Notes under the pieces: model-generated
The model's input: the letters and a program-made list of their open reading frames with translations, nothing else
Databases searched by the model: none
What the model was told of the DNA's origin: nothing
Shown here: piece by piece, positions 1-6,163 of the stretch
How positions within the stretch are numbered: position 1 is the stretch's first letter
Layout of the letters: every line of letters begins with the position of its first letter
Source: Thermoplasmata archaeon
GTDB lineage: Archaea; Thermoplasmatota; Thermoplasmata; Thermoplasmatales; Thermoplasmataceae
Assembly: GCA_021792045.1 (NCBI GenBank)
Contig: JAJYVJ010000096.1
Location: 1 to 6,538 of the forward strand
DNA: 6,538 bases
Direction: 5' to 3'
Program-made: the position numbers and the translations under genes

Positions 1-137
1 ACCATTCTCTTGTACCTGACAAATATATCTGCAGGAAGGTAGGCTCCTGCTATGTGGCCCAGATGAAGCGAACTGTTTGCGTATGGAAGCGCACTGTTAA
101 CCAGAATTCTCAAATATTGTTTCACCCGACACTGCAT
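1..137 (-). CDS. metG: Methionyl-tRNA synthetase, N-terminal fragment (cut by window edge)
   Basis: Charges tRNA-Met with methionine in the cytoplasm; class I aminoacyl-tRNA synthetase. Only about 45 codons are present, but the reading frame gives [17 protein letters not shown] followed by [17 protein letters not shown], which is the characteristic MetRS opening of the Rossmann fold with the HIGH signature as HLGH. The rest of the gene lies beyond position 1. The usual ANG(P)LHLGH reads ANSSLHLGH here, a mild variant. The start is uncertain: the ATG at 135-137 gives a 12-residue extension before [11 protein letters not shown], whereas most MetRS proteins begin only one or two residues before this strand. 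An in-frame GTG (123-125) and TTG (111-113) are alternatives; the TTG would give M-R-I-L-V-N, the commonest family start. An in-frame TAA lies six codons upstream of the ATG, so the start cannot be far upstream. It follows the surface-protein gene on the same strand after 57 nt. Confidence 0.9.
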   Translation of the reverse strand, partial: MQCRVKQYLRILVNSALPYANSSLHLGHIAGAYLPADIFVRYKRM

Positions 138-147
138 TGTAATGCAG
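132..147. promoter_or_regulatory. Dyad (CTGCATT/AATGCAG) at the metG start, possible operator
   Basis: Two perfect 7-bp arms separated by 2 bp (minus strand CTGCATTACAATGCAG). It overlaps the candidate metG ATG at 135-137 and sits directly downstream of a TATA-like stretch (about 149-158), where an archaeal repressor would block polymerase loading. If the true metG start is the downstream GTG or TTG, the dyad is wholly non-coding. The binding protein is unknown and chance is possible. Confidence 0.35.
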
Positions 148-148
148 G

Positions 149-158
149 ATAATTATTT
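149..158 (-). promoter_or_regulatory. Candidate TATA box for metG
   Basis: The minus strand reads AATAATTATC here. A TATA centre near 153 predicts transcription starting near 127, just downstream of the ATG at 137 and next to the in-frame GTG at 125. This favours a leaderless message with a start downstream of the ATG. The match to a TATA consensus is only moderate, and read-through from the surface-protein gene is an alternative. Confidence 0.35.
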
Positions 159-194
159 CTCCCTTGAAAGAGTGTGTTTTAAATTTCTTTTTGG

Positions 195-809
195 TTAGAA
201 TTTAATTATCGCGAATCCTGTTCCTCCACCACCACCGTTGCTGGAAATGCCAATGATTTTGGTAATGTAGGGATTTATAATTCCTTGCATTGGATTCGAC
301 TGCTTCATTTCATTGAACCCTTTCTGATTTATGGACAGAGTGAGATTGATGTACACAGTTTCATTCAAACCATCGAGATTTGTTATATTGTACCGGATAT
401 AGTTGCTCGTAACAGCTAACTTTGGATAATAATAAACCGGTGTCTTAGAACCGTTTGCATAGATTATGTTATAAGTTGCATTGTCGAACATGGAGATTTC
501 AGTGGTGTTTGTCCATGTGTTTGTTGTATTGTTCAATGGCGATACATCAAACAAATAAATCGAAGTTGAGTTTGTTATAACCATGAGTTCAGTCGTTATA
601 GTATCATTAGAATTATAGATCGGGGCCATTTTGGATTCTGGGGAGGAGTTCACCTGTTTTCCGTTTATATCAAGCAGTGTGACGTTAAGGTAGCCTTTCT
701 CCGAAAGAGATACGTTCGCAGAGGTTTTCTCTATAGTAAAATAGGTCATTCCGGCGAATACTAACAGCACAACCACAGCAATGGTCATACTAATGCTCTT
801 TGACATCAT
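195..809 (-). CDS. Small Asn/Thr-rich, heavily sequon-bearing membrane-anchored or secreted surface protein
   Basis: No family is recognised. The 204-residue product starts MMSKSIS and continues into a hydrophobic segment at about residues 8-25, with no convincing signal-peptidase site, so it is probably a Sec-targeted signal anchor with the rest outside the cell. The exterior part is rich in Asn, Thr, Ser, Ile and Tyr and contains 13 N-X-S/T sequons (N32, 42, 54, 68, 80, 93, 94, 101, 110, 119, 141, 149, 155), pointing to a glycosylated envelope protein as is common in wall-less acidophilic archaea. It ends in a Gly5 stretch (192-196) and a short hydrophobic tail FAIIKF. There are no cysteines. 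It is transcribed divergently from the efflux operon. A TATA box at 837-844 predicts a leader of only a few nt. Start choice among M1, M2 and M8 is open; M1/M2 place a lysine before the membrane segment. Function unknown. Confidence 0.75.
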   Translation of the reverse strand: MMSKSISMTIAVVVLLVFAGMTYFTIEKTSANVSLSEKGYLNVTLLDINGKQVNSSPESKMAPIYNSNDTITTELMVITNSTSIYLFDVSPLNNTTNTWTNTTEISMFDNATYNIIYANGSKTPVYYYPKLAVTSNYIRYNITNLDGLNETVYINLTLSINQKGFNEMKQSNPMQGIINPYITKIIGISSNGGGGGTGFAIIKF

Positions 810-836
810 CGTAAATCAGGACGACATCATGGTTAG

Positions 837-844
837 ATATAAAA
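837..844 (-). promoter_or_regulatory. TATA box of the surface-protein gene
   Basis: The minus strand reads TTTTATAT preceded by a purine-rich BRE-like GAAAAG (about 847-852). The TATA centre is about 31 nt before the ATG at 809, which predicts a transcript with a leader of about 5 nt or leaderless initiation at the second ATG. No Shine-Dalgarno is visible, consistent with this. Confidence 0.6.
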
Positions 845-856
845 TGCTTTTCAATT

Positions 857-883
857 ACTAAGTAGTTAGTTATTGACTAACTA
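857..883. promoter_or_regulatory. Overlapping palindromic operator in the divergent promoter, probable MarR-family site
   Basis: A perfect inverted repeat with 8-bp arms TAGTTAGT (863-870) and ACTAACTA (876-883) and a 5-bp spacer. A further half-site ACTAA (857-861) pairs with TTAGT (866-870), forming a second dyad whose centre is shifted by about 9.5 bp, roughly one helical turn. TTAG/CTAA-rich palindromes of this size are typical of MarR-family operators (family knowledge), and the operon downstream encodes a MarR protein. The right arm abuts or overlaps the plus-strand TATA box, so binding should exclude TBP/TFB and repress the efflux operon. It may also affect the leftward gene, whose TATA/BRE starts about 5-10 bp away. 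Confidence 0.7.
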
Positions 884-890
884 TTAATAC
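882..890 (+). promoter_or_regulatory. TATA box of the MFS-marR operon
   Basis: TATTAATAC is centred about 32 nt before the ATG at 918, predicting transcription from about 910-914 and a leader of only a few nt. The first two bases belong to the right arm of the palindrome. No clear Shine-Dalgarno precedes the ATG (only CGGGA at 904-908), which fits a near-leaderless mRNA. Confidence 0.55.
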
Positions 891-917
891 ATAGTCGCTA
901 TTTCGGGACGATTACAA

Positions 918-2924
918 ATGGTTCAGTATAAGTGGGTTGCATTGTCAAACACAACTATTGGCGTTTTGATGGCTTCGATCAATGGAACGATCATGTTAAT
1001 TTCGCTTCCTGCGATATTCAGGGGTATCAACCTAGATCCATTTGATTCGTTTGAATATTTGCTCTGGATTCTGATGGGATATATGGTTGTTACTGCAGTT
1101 CTTCTCGTAACTGTAGGGAGGCTCTCGGATATTTTTGGGAGAGTGCGTTTATTCAACTTTGGTTTTCTTATATTCACTATAGGCTCAATATTGTTGTTCC
1201 TCACTCCTAATTTGATTCCAGCTAAAGGGGATCCAGAAGCTATGGGCTTGATCATTTTCAGGATGATCCAGGCGGTCGGAGCTGCTTTCCTGTTTGCAAA
1301 TTCCGCAGCAATAATAACTGACAGTTTTCCGTCAAGTGAGCGTGGAAAGGCAATGGGTATAAATCAGGTTGCAGGTCTTGCAGGGTCCCTGATAGGTCTG
1401 ATACTGGGAGGTTTACTTGCTGCGATTAACTGGAGGTACGTATTTCTGGTTAGCGTACCGGTAGGTCTTCTTGGAACTATATGGTCATATGCAAAATTAA
1501 AAGACAATGCGGTCAGGCATTCAGATCAGAAGATAGACGTACCTGGGAACGCAACTTTTGCAGGAGGCTTGACACTGATACTGCTAGGAGTAACCTATGG
1601 CTTGATGCCGTACAACGGATCAAGCATGGGATGGGGCAATCCATGGGTAAGGCTTTCAATGATAATTGGAGTGATCCTTCTCGTAGCTTTCATCTTCATA
1701 GAACAATATGTGGATCAACCTATGTTCAAGATGAAACTCTTTGAATTAAGGGCATTTTCCGCAGGAAGTTTTGCAGGCCTTCTTCAGAGCATGGCTATGG
1801 GTGGAGTAATGTTCATGCTTATAATTCTCCTACAAGGAATATGGCTGCCGCTTCACGGGTATTCCTACAGCAGTGTGCCGTTCTGGGCTGGGATTTATAT
1901 GATACCGATGATGCTTGGGTTTGCTGTTTTGGGTCCGATAAGTGGAGCGCTCTCTGATAAAATGGGAGCTCGGTTCCTGACTACTCTCGGGATGATAGTT
2001 TCTGCTGTGGCTATGATATTTCTGAGTCTTCTTCCATACGATTTTGTCTACTGGGAGTTTGGAGTTACACTTTTTGTCTTTGGTTCAGGTATGGGGCTGT
2101 TTGCCGCACCTAACATTGCCGCAATAATGAACTCACTTCCTCCGCACGATCGTGGAACCGGATCTGGGATGAGGACAACACTTCAGAACACAGGCCAAAC
2201 CACGAGCATGGGGATATTCTTCACTATAGTTTTACTTGTTCTGGCTACCACAATGGCTGGATCGTTCAGATCCGCATTAACTTCAGTCGGTGCCCAGGTT
2301 CTGGTTCCAGTATTTGATAAAATTCCGCCAACCTCAGCTCTCTTCTCAGCTTTCCTTGGTTATAACCCAATGAAGACGATAGCCTCTTCTCTCCCTCCGG
2401 CATTCCTTTCCAACATTGCCCCAGGTACCCTCACGACTCTATACGGTAAATACTGGTTCCCACATGCTTTGGCACCCGCGTTCATGGGTGCCTTGCGAAT
2501 GTCCTTTTATGTTGGAGCTGGCATACTTGTTTTGGCCGCAATACTATCTGCTATAAGGGGAAAGAGATATATTCACGGAGAGAACAACGAAGATGTTTTT
2601 GAAACAAATGAAGATCTAAAGAAAGACAGTACTACAATGGAAACTCCAAGCACCAGCACTGAAGCTAAGATTCCTAACGCAGATCCTCAGATGGCAATGG
2701 ATTCTGGTAATGATGAAAGAGCTGATCGATCCGTCGTGAATATATATACAAAGGACCACAATGTTATCATTGATGACCCGCCCAGCGGCATGGGCGTTGT
2801 AAAAGAGTCACGAAAGGCAAAGACGAGAAACTCCACATCCAAGAGCGGAAAGAAACGCAAAGCTCAGAAGGCGAGTTCAAATAAAAGGAGCAGCAAAAAA
2901 ACTGCATCCAGGGGTAAAAAATGA
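918..2924 (+). CDS. DHA2-type (14-TM) MFS drug/solute exporter with long basic C-terminal tail
   Basis: Predicted proton-driven exporter in the cytoplasmic membrane; the substrate cannot be read from sequence. I count about 14 hydrophobic segments (roughly 8-31, 47-66, 79-97, 112-133, 147-170, 173-192, 213-231, 245-262, 281-306, 320-344, 353-373, 378-400, 428-449, 526-548), matching the EmrB/QacA-like DHA2 family. Motif A reads GRLSDIFGR (67-75), with a second half-motif at about 343-352 ([10 protein letters not shown]); the TM5 antiporter region is glycine-rich ([13 protein letters not shown], 153-165). TM1 has [13 protein letters not shown] where classical DHA2 pumps have a LD-x-T motif, so the TM1 aspartate is Asn. 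A 76-residue exterior loop separates TM13 and TM14. Residues 549-668 form a hydrophilic cytoplasmic extension, acidic first (about 553-603), then very Lys/Arg/Ser-rich (629-668: 18 basic residues, one acidic). The stop overlaps the marR start by 4 nt, so the two genes are an operon. Near-leaderless start at 918. Confidence 0.9.
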   Translation: MVQYKWVALSNTTIGVLMASINGTIMLISLPAIFRGINLDPFDSFEYLLWILMGYMVVTAVLLVTVGRLSDIFGRVRLFNFGFLIFTIGSILLFLTPNLIPAKGDPEAMGLIIFRMIQAVGAAFLFANSAAIITDSFPSSERGKAMGINQVAGLAGSLIGLILGGLLAAINWRYVFLVSVPVGLLGTIWSYAKLKDNAVRHSDQKIDVPGNATFAGGLTLILLGVTYGLMPYNGSSMGWGNPWVRLSMIIGVILLVAFIFIEQYVDQPMFKMKLFELRAFSAGSFAGLLQSMAMGGVMFMLIILLQGIWLPLHGYSYSSVPFWAGIYMIPMMLGFAVLGPISGALSDKMGARFLTTLGMIVSAVAMIFLSLLPYDFVYWEFGVTLFVFGSGMGLFAAPNIAAIMNSLPPHDRGTGSGMRTTLQNTGQTTSMGIFFTIVLLVLATTMAGSFRSALTSVGAQVLVPVFDKIPPTSALFSAFLGYNPMKTIASSLPPAFLSNIAPGTLTTLYGKYWFPHALAPAFMGALRMSFYVGAGILVLAAILSAIRGKRYIHGENNEDVFETNEDLKKDSTTMETPSTSTEAKIPNADPQMAMDSGNDERADRSVVNIYTKDHNVIIDDPPSGMGVVKESRKAKTRNSTSKSGKKRKAQKASSNKRSSKKTASRGKK

Positions 2925-3418
2925 ACAGAGATCAGAGTGACGAATTCATGGAAATATGGACACTTATTTCCGGGGTCACTAAAAATGTTAAAAGAATAAT
3001 AAAACAGGAAACGAACAACTTTGCGCTCAAGTCCTTTGAGATAAGGATACTTGGGATCCTTAAGGATCTTGGAAATGCACCTATAAACGTGATCGCTGAG
3101 GAGCTGGACGTGTCCGGTGCATGGATAACCGGGGTAGTGGCTGAAATGGAAAGCAGAGGCTACGTTATGAAGAAAAAGAGCACTAATGACAAGAGGATAG
3201 TTATGGTTTCCATTACTCAGAAAGGAAAGAAGGCTGTTGAGGAAGGAAACAAGCTTTTCAGACAGATACTTGAAAAATCTCTGAGTGACCTAAGCGAAGA
3301 AGAGCTCTCGCAGATGAAAAGGATCTTAGAAAAAATAAACCATTCATCCGAAGAAATGAGTGCCGGTTGGAATGCAATACCCCAGACTTTCAATAAACTG
3401 AAAACTATAAAAAAGTGA
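2921..3418 (+). CDS. MarR-family winged-helix transcriptional repressor
   Basis: A 165-residue dimeric DNA-binding protein that probably represses its own efflux operon and releases DNA on binding a ligand. The MarR layout is clear: N-terminal dimerisation helix (about 5-30), helix-turn-helix at about 53-79 with recognition helix [17 protein letters not shown], beta-wing carrying [10 protein letters not shown] (90-99, the family's D-x-R wing signature), then a helical C-terminal dimerisation region (about 103-140). It contains no cysteine, so a thiol-oxidation switch of the OhrR type is excluded and small-molecule sensing is more likely. The ATG lies inside the ATGA overlap with the MFS stop; a weak GGGG (2911-2914) 6 nt upstream may help, but translational coupling is the likelier route. 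The tandem TTAGT-type palindrome in the operon promoter is the natural target. The gene is convergent with lysS, 11 nt between stop codons. Confidence 0.9.
   Translation: MNRDQSDEFMEIWTLISGVTKNVKRIIKQETNNFALKSFEIRILGILKDLGNAPINVIAEELDVSGAWITGVVAEMESRGYVMKKKSTNDKRIVMVSITQKGKKAVEEGNKLFRQILEKSLSDLSEEELSQMKRILEKINHSSEEMSAGWNAIPQTFNKLKTIKK
3409..3414 (-). terminator. T6 run, candidate terminator for the lysS operon
   Basis: The minus strand has six T residues about 16-21 nt beyond the lysS stop, inside the 3' end of marR. Archaeal termination commonly uses plain T-runs without a hairpin. No better candidate is nearby. Confidence 0.35.
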
Positions 3419-3429
3419 AATAGAGGGTA

Positions 3430-4947
3430 CTATTGCGAAATTGCGAATTTTATCCTCGCAACGATCATGTTTTTATCGAGATGAGAAAGAAAATAACCGA
3501 GACGCGGCCCCTTCTCCTTTCCTATTAGAACCCTATAAAAGAGTGCGAAGCCATATTTAGGATCGTAATTACGGTTTTTTATTGCTTCATGCAACAAATT
3601 GTGCAATGTATCTGCATCCCATGGTGCGCCATTAAGTCTCGAGAGAAATTCTTCAAGTAGTTTTTTCTCACCTTCATTCAAAACTATGGGGGAGGTTTCT
3701 TTCAGCACACTAAATTTCACCTCTTCCGGAGCATAATTTTGCAACCAGTTTCTGGCGGTATTGACCATTTTATGGAATGACTCTCCAATTTTGTCCGCAT
3801 CAATGCCACTTCTCTTGAGGGCATCACGGAGAGTTGACTCCTCGGGATATATCTGCAAGAGTGTTATCAGGTGTCTGAAGCTAATGAATTCTGCTTCATT
3901 TTCTGGTCCGACCCTGCTTAACTCATAAATCCTGGATGCATCGGGATTGTTGCTCTTCTCTTTCCCGAAGTATACTTCCCTGTACTTCTCATATTCGTCA
4001 GCAAGATTGAGTATCCCAAGACCGGGATCAAAATCTATGTGCCTGGCTGGCTGAATACGTGCTATGAGAAATCTGAGCAATTCTGGCGGAGCCGATTCAA
4101 CGAGTTCCCTTGCAGGGATTGCAATGCCCGTTGAGGAATGCATAGCGCCCTTTCCTTTTAGCATGATCCTCTCATAAACAAGAGGTTTCGGAGGGTTTAT
4201 ACGATATATAAGTGTCGCAATTTCCTTTCCTGTATCATAAGAACCGCCAGGCGCACCGTGATCTTTGCCGAATGGCTCAGCTGTAACTGAGAGAGCGTAC
4301 CATTTTGCTGGCCACTCTATCCTCCATGGAAGTTTGCCCTGATCTCTCCCTATGTCTGCAGTGCCAGAATAACCGCATTTGCAGGTATATTCGACGTACG
4401 GATATTTGTAGGAAACCATCGTTGTTGTATTGATGCGTCCACAGGACGCACAGATAGCATTGTATGGAGCCCAGGATGGTTCGAGTTCCCTGCCTGAGAT
4501 TTCCCTCAGAATCCTCGCTATCCTCTCACTATTATTGAGTGCTATGTCAATAGCCTTCATCAGAATACCATCCCTGTAGAGTTCTGATGATCTTATGACT
4601 CTGGGATGAACATTTATAATGTCCAGGGTTTCAATAAAAGGCCTCAGAAAGTAATCGGAATAGCTACCATTACCATCCGGAGCTGGTATCCGATATAACG
4701 GCATTCCGACATATCTTGAATATGATTGATCAAGGAAAGGATATACCTTTCTTAGTGGATCCATATCATCGCAAAGATAGAGAAGCTCCGATTTCATGCC
4801 TGCATCTTCAGCAGCCTGAAAAATAAACGCCCCTGTAAGAATCTCCCGCATGTTTCCTACGTGAATTGGCCCTGAAGGAGATATCCCGGTTGAGATGATC
4901 TGGTCTCCGGGATAGAGATCTTTGGTAAATGCGTCAGCCCAATGCAT
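3430..4947 (-). CDS. lysS: Lysyl-tRNA synthetase, class I (LysRS1)
   Basis: ATP-dependent lysylation of tRNA-Lys by the archaeal class I enzyme, unrelated to the class II bacterial/eukaryal LysRS. The 505-residue length is in the usual range of about 500-540. Residues 20-35 hold the HIGH region, TGISPSGPIHVGNMRE, with HVGN as the signature. A zinc-ribbon-like insertion has CASCG (166-170) and CKCGY (189-193). AEPFGKDHGAPGGSYDTG (223-240) is a strong LysRS1 block. The KMSKS position reads GKGAMHSSTG (265-274), so both lysines of a canonical KMSSSKG-type loop are absent (Ala and Thr instead). The C-terminal part (about 340-505) is the helical anticodon-binding domain. The start ATG is preceded by a weak GCGGG and lies 13 nt after the PRTase-regulator gene, so it is probably the last cistron of that operon. 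Symbol lysS (also written lysK for class I). Confidence 0.95.
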   Translation of the reverse strand: MHWADAFTKDLYPGDQIISTGISPSGPIHVGNMREILTGAFIFQAAEDAGMKSELLYLCDDMDPLRKVYPFLDQSYSRYVGMPLYRIPAPDGNGSYSDYFLRPFIETLDIINVHPRVIRSSELYRDGILMKAIDIALNNSERIARILREISGRELEPSWAPYNAICASCGRINTTTMVSYKYPYVEYTCKCGYSGTADIGRDQGKLPWRIEWPAKWYALSVTAEPFGKDHGAPGGSYDTGKEIATLIYRINPPKPLVYERIMLKGKGAMHSSTGIAIPARELVESAPPELLRFLIARIQPARHIDFDPGLGILNLADEYEKYREVYFGKEKSNNPDASRIYELSRVGPENEAEFISFRHLITLLQIYPEESTLRDALKRSGIDADKIGESFHKMVNTARNWLQNYAPEEVKFSVLKETSPIVLNEGEKKLLEEFLSRLNGAPWDADTLHNLLHEAIKNRNYDPKYGFALFYRVLIGKEKGPRLGYFLSHLDKNMIVARIKFAISQ

Positions 4948-4960
4948 TGTGTTAACCCGC

Positions 4961-5551
4961 TTAACCTATGAGATTCGTTCTTATGAGCGATCTTACTCTT
5001 ACATCGGAGACCTCATCGCTCTGTAATTTAGACGCAAGGACAACACAGAGTGATGGTTTGCCACCCTCATTTTTAACATCGAGTATTGCCCTCTTAAGAG
5101 TCTCACCTGTGCTCACAACGTCATCAAGTATCACAACTGATTTTCCACGCACACTTGCAAAATTACTGCTGAAGAACCCTTCCTTCCTGGACGGATGTGG
5201 CCTGTAGACTATCAATTCCTTGTCCATGAAATAAGAGACCATTGTAGCATATGGGATACCATTTATCGTAATGCCAAGGATTGCATCGACTTCAAAGTTA
5301 TTCTTTTTTGATTCTTCCTCTATAATGTCCGTAATGACTTCTGAAACCGCACTTATCCTGTTGCCGGTAACGCCGATAGATCTCCAGCCGATCTTCACAT
5401 CCTTAACTTTTGTTTCTTTGAAAAACTCCTTGCTAAGGAGCCAAGTCACAGTCCCTACAGAAAGATGCAGCTCCGTAGATATCTCCTTATCCGACATGCC
5501 CTTGTTTTTCATGTCAAGAGCTCTCGAATATAATTCTTCTATACTTTTCAT
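4961..5551 (-). CDS. gfcR: HTH-phosphoribosyltransferase-domain transcriptional regulator (GfcR / PyrE2-like, COG0856 type)
   Basis: Two parts are visible in 196 residues. An N-terminal helix-turn-helix (about 12-40; [22 protein letters not shown]) is followed by a type I phosphoribosyltransferase fold with the PRPP-binding motif [13 protein letters not shown] (139-151) and a flexible-loop-like segment [14 protein letters not shown] (116-129). This is the architecture of archaeal proteins often annotated as orotate phosphoribosyltransferase homologs; the haloarchaeal member GfcR is a transcription factor for sugar catabolism. I infer a DNA-binding regulator that senses PRPP or a nucleotide, not the main pyrimidine enzyme, because of the HTH; retained catalysis is not excluded. 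The family link is firm, but the target genes in this organism are unknown and the symbol is by homology only. It starts 49 nt after the HIT gene with a good Shine-Dalgarno and ends 13 nt before lysS. Confidence 0.8.
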   Translation of the reverse strand: MKSIEELYSRALDMKNKGMSDKEISTELHLSVGTVTWLLSKEFFKETKVKDVKIGWRSIGVTGNRISAVSEVITDIIEEESKKNNFEVDAILGITINGIPYATMVSYFMDKELIVYRPHPSRKEGFFSSNFASVRGKSVVILDDVVSTGETLKRAILDVKNEGGKPSLCVVLASKLQSDEVSDVRVRSLIRTNLIG

Positions 5552-5558
5552 AATTTAA

Positions 5559-5563
5559 TCTCC
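5559..5563 (-). promoter_or_regulatory. Shine-Dalgarno of the GfcR-like gene
   Basis: GGAGA on the minus strand, 7 nt before the ATG. The presence of a real ribosome-binding site fixes this start and suggests translation from a leadered or internal position of a polycistronic mRNA. Confidence 0.7.
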
Positions 5564-5588
5564 AGTTTTTTCTATTTCCTTGAATCAC

Positions 5589-5597
5589 AATATTATT
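5589..5597 (-). promoter_or_regulatory. Possible internal TATA box before the GfcR-like gene
   Basis: The minus strand reads AATAATATT, centred about 42 nt before the ATG. It would start a transcript near 5567 with a 16-nt leader that includes the GGAGA site. Such AT-rich strings are frequent here, so this could be a secondary promoter or chance. Confidence 0.3.
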
Positions 5598-5600
5598 CTA

Positions 5601-6047
5601 TCATTTTAATTTTGGTATAGTTTTATCTGAATTACCAATCTCAGCTTTTATTCTTTCTGCAATCTCATCTAATTCATCATCAGAGGCAGAATTCCTGGCT
5701 CTCCACCCGATTTCTCTGCCACAGAATCGTGGAATCAGGTGGACATGATAATGAAATACCTTCTGATTTGCGCAGGTGCCATTGTTCTGCCCAACGTTAA
5801 TCGCATCAGCATGGAGCGCCCTAATCACTGGGAGACATAATAACTTGGACACCCTGTGGACCTCAAGATAAAGATCGTAATCGATATCTAATATGTTTTC
5901 GTAATGGCTTTTGGGAATCACGAGAACATGGCCTGGTTCGACAGGAAATTTATCCATAAATGCCAGTACGTTTTCATTCTCATAAATTACAAACGCATCC
6001 CTTTTCTTTATTACGTTCTGGCAGAACACACAGTCTTCGCTAAGCAT
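5601..6047 (-). CDS. HIT-family (histidine triad) nucleotide hydrolase/transferase
   Basis: Cytoplasmic nucleotide-binding protein of the HIT superfamily, which hydrolyses or transfers nucleoside monophosphates from substrates such as AMP-amidates or dinucleoside polyphosphates. The exact substrate cannot be assigned. The 148-residue protein has the catalytic triad motif HYHVHLIPR (99-107; H99, H101, H103). The upstream strand reads NVGQNNGTCANQKVFH, where the common A-G-Q is A-N-Q. An N-terminal CVFC (6-9) with H48 in PKSHYENI and H99 forms the structural zinc site seen in many HINT/HIT proteins. The block MDKFPVEPGHVLVIPKSH (31-48) is typical. It is probably the first gene of the HIT-gfcR-lysS cluster. 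A TATA box about 22-26 nt before the ATG and the lack of a Shine-Dalgarno suggest leaderless translation, which supports the 6047 start. Confidence 0.9.
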   Translation of the reverse strand: MLSEDCVFCQNVIKKRDAFVIYENENVLAFMDKFPVEPGHVLVIPKSHYENILDIDYDLYLEVHRVSKLLCLPVIRALHADAINVGQNNGTCANQKVFHYHVHLIPRFCGREIGWRARNSASDDELDEIAERIKAEIGNSDKTIPKLK

Positions 6048-6062
6048 GACCCGTTATAATAC

Positions 6063-6076
6063 GCATAAATAAATTA
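6063..6076. promoter_or_regulatory. TATA region of the HIT operon, possibly bidirectional
   Basis: The minus strand reads AATTTATTTATGC, centred near 6070, about 23-26 nt before the HIT ATG, which predicts a leaderless operon mRNA. On the plus strand the same stretch (ATAAATAAAT) is also a TATA-like sequence and would place a transcript start near 6095, immediately before AGGAGG (6097-6102) of the tiny ORF. The leftward role is the better supported. Confidence 0.5.
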
Positions 6077-6082
6077 CTTCAC

Positions 6083-6088
6083 AAAAAA
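6083..6088 (-). terminator. T6 run, candidate terminator of the ferritin gene
   Basis: Six T residues on the minus strand about 37-42 nt beyond the ferritin stop, preceded by a T5 run at 6113-6117. T-runs of this type end many archaeal transcripts, and the HIT promoter begins just beyond, so transcript separation here makes sense. Confidence 0.4.
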
Positions 6089-6109
6089 TATGTTTCAGGA
6101 GGCAGTTTG

Positions 6110-6163
6110 ATGAAAAATAACAGTTCAGTCTCCAAGTTCTTTTATTTGCTTTTTGGAAAATAG
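6110..6163 (+). CDS. Tiny 17-residue ORF with ideal Shine-Dalgarno (candidate small protein)
   Basis: ATG at 6110 is preceded by AGGAGG (6097-6102) with a 7-nt gap, the strongest ribosome-binding site in the window, and a TATA-like string about 26 bp before that. The frame encodes MKNNSSVSKFFYLLFGK and ends with TAG at 6161-6163. The peptide has a short aromatic/hydrophobic patch (FFYLLF) flanked by lysines, so a membrane-associating peptide is conceivable. From about 6125 on it is antisense to the 3' end of the ferritin gene, and this part of its sequence is constrained by that gene. No homology is claimed; it may be chance. Confidence 0.3.
   Translation: MKNNSSVSKFFYLLFGK

Noticed and set aside
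881..894. Short CTAT/ATAG inverted repeat around the MFS TATA box
   Set aside because: 4-bp arms with a 6-bp spacer are expected by chance in AT-rich DNA and the larger dyad explains the region better.
923..1255. 110-codon minus-strand reading frame inside the MFS gene
   Set aside because: It is a shadow of a strongly recognisable MFS N-terminus, has no domain of its own and no promoter or ribosome-binding site.
1481..1744. 87-codon plus-strand reading frame in another frame of the MFS gene
   Set aside because: Overlaps fully with the conserved transporter core; composition (Arg/Trp/Cys-rich) is typical of an out-of-frame reading.
3470..3474. T5 run on the plus strand as terminator for marR
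   Set aside because: Only five T residues, 52 nt beyond the stop and inside lysS; too weak to list as a feature.
4961..5551. Calling the HTH-PRTase protein a standard orotate phosphoribosyltransferase (pyrE)
   Set aside because: The N-terminal helix-turn-helix and the COG0856-like layout point to the regulator branch; enzymatic PyrE lacks this domain.
4968..5558. Two plus-strand reading frames (79 and 95 codons) opposite the GfcR-like gene
   Set aside because: Ser/Thr/Leu-rich antisense shadows of a gene with clear HTH and PRPP motifs; no start signals.
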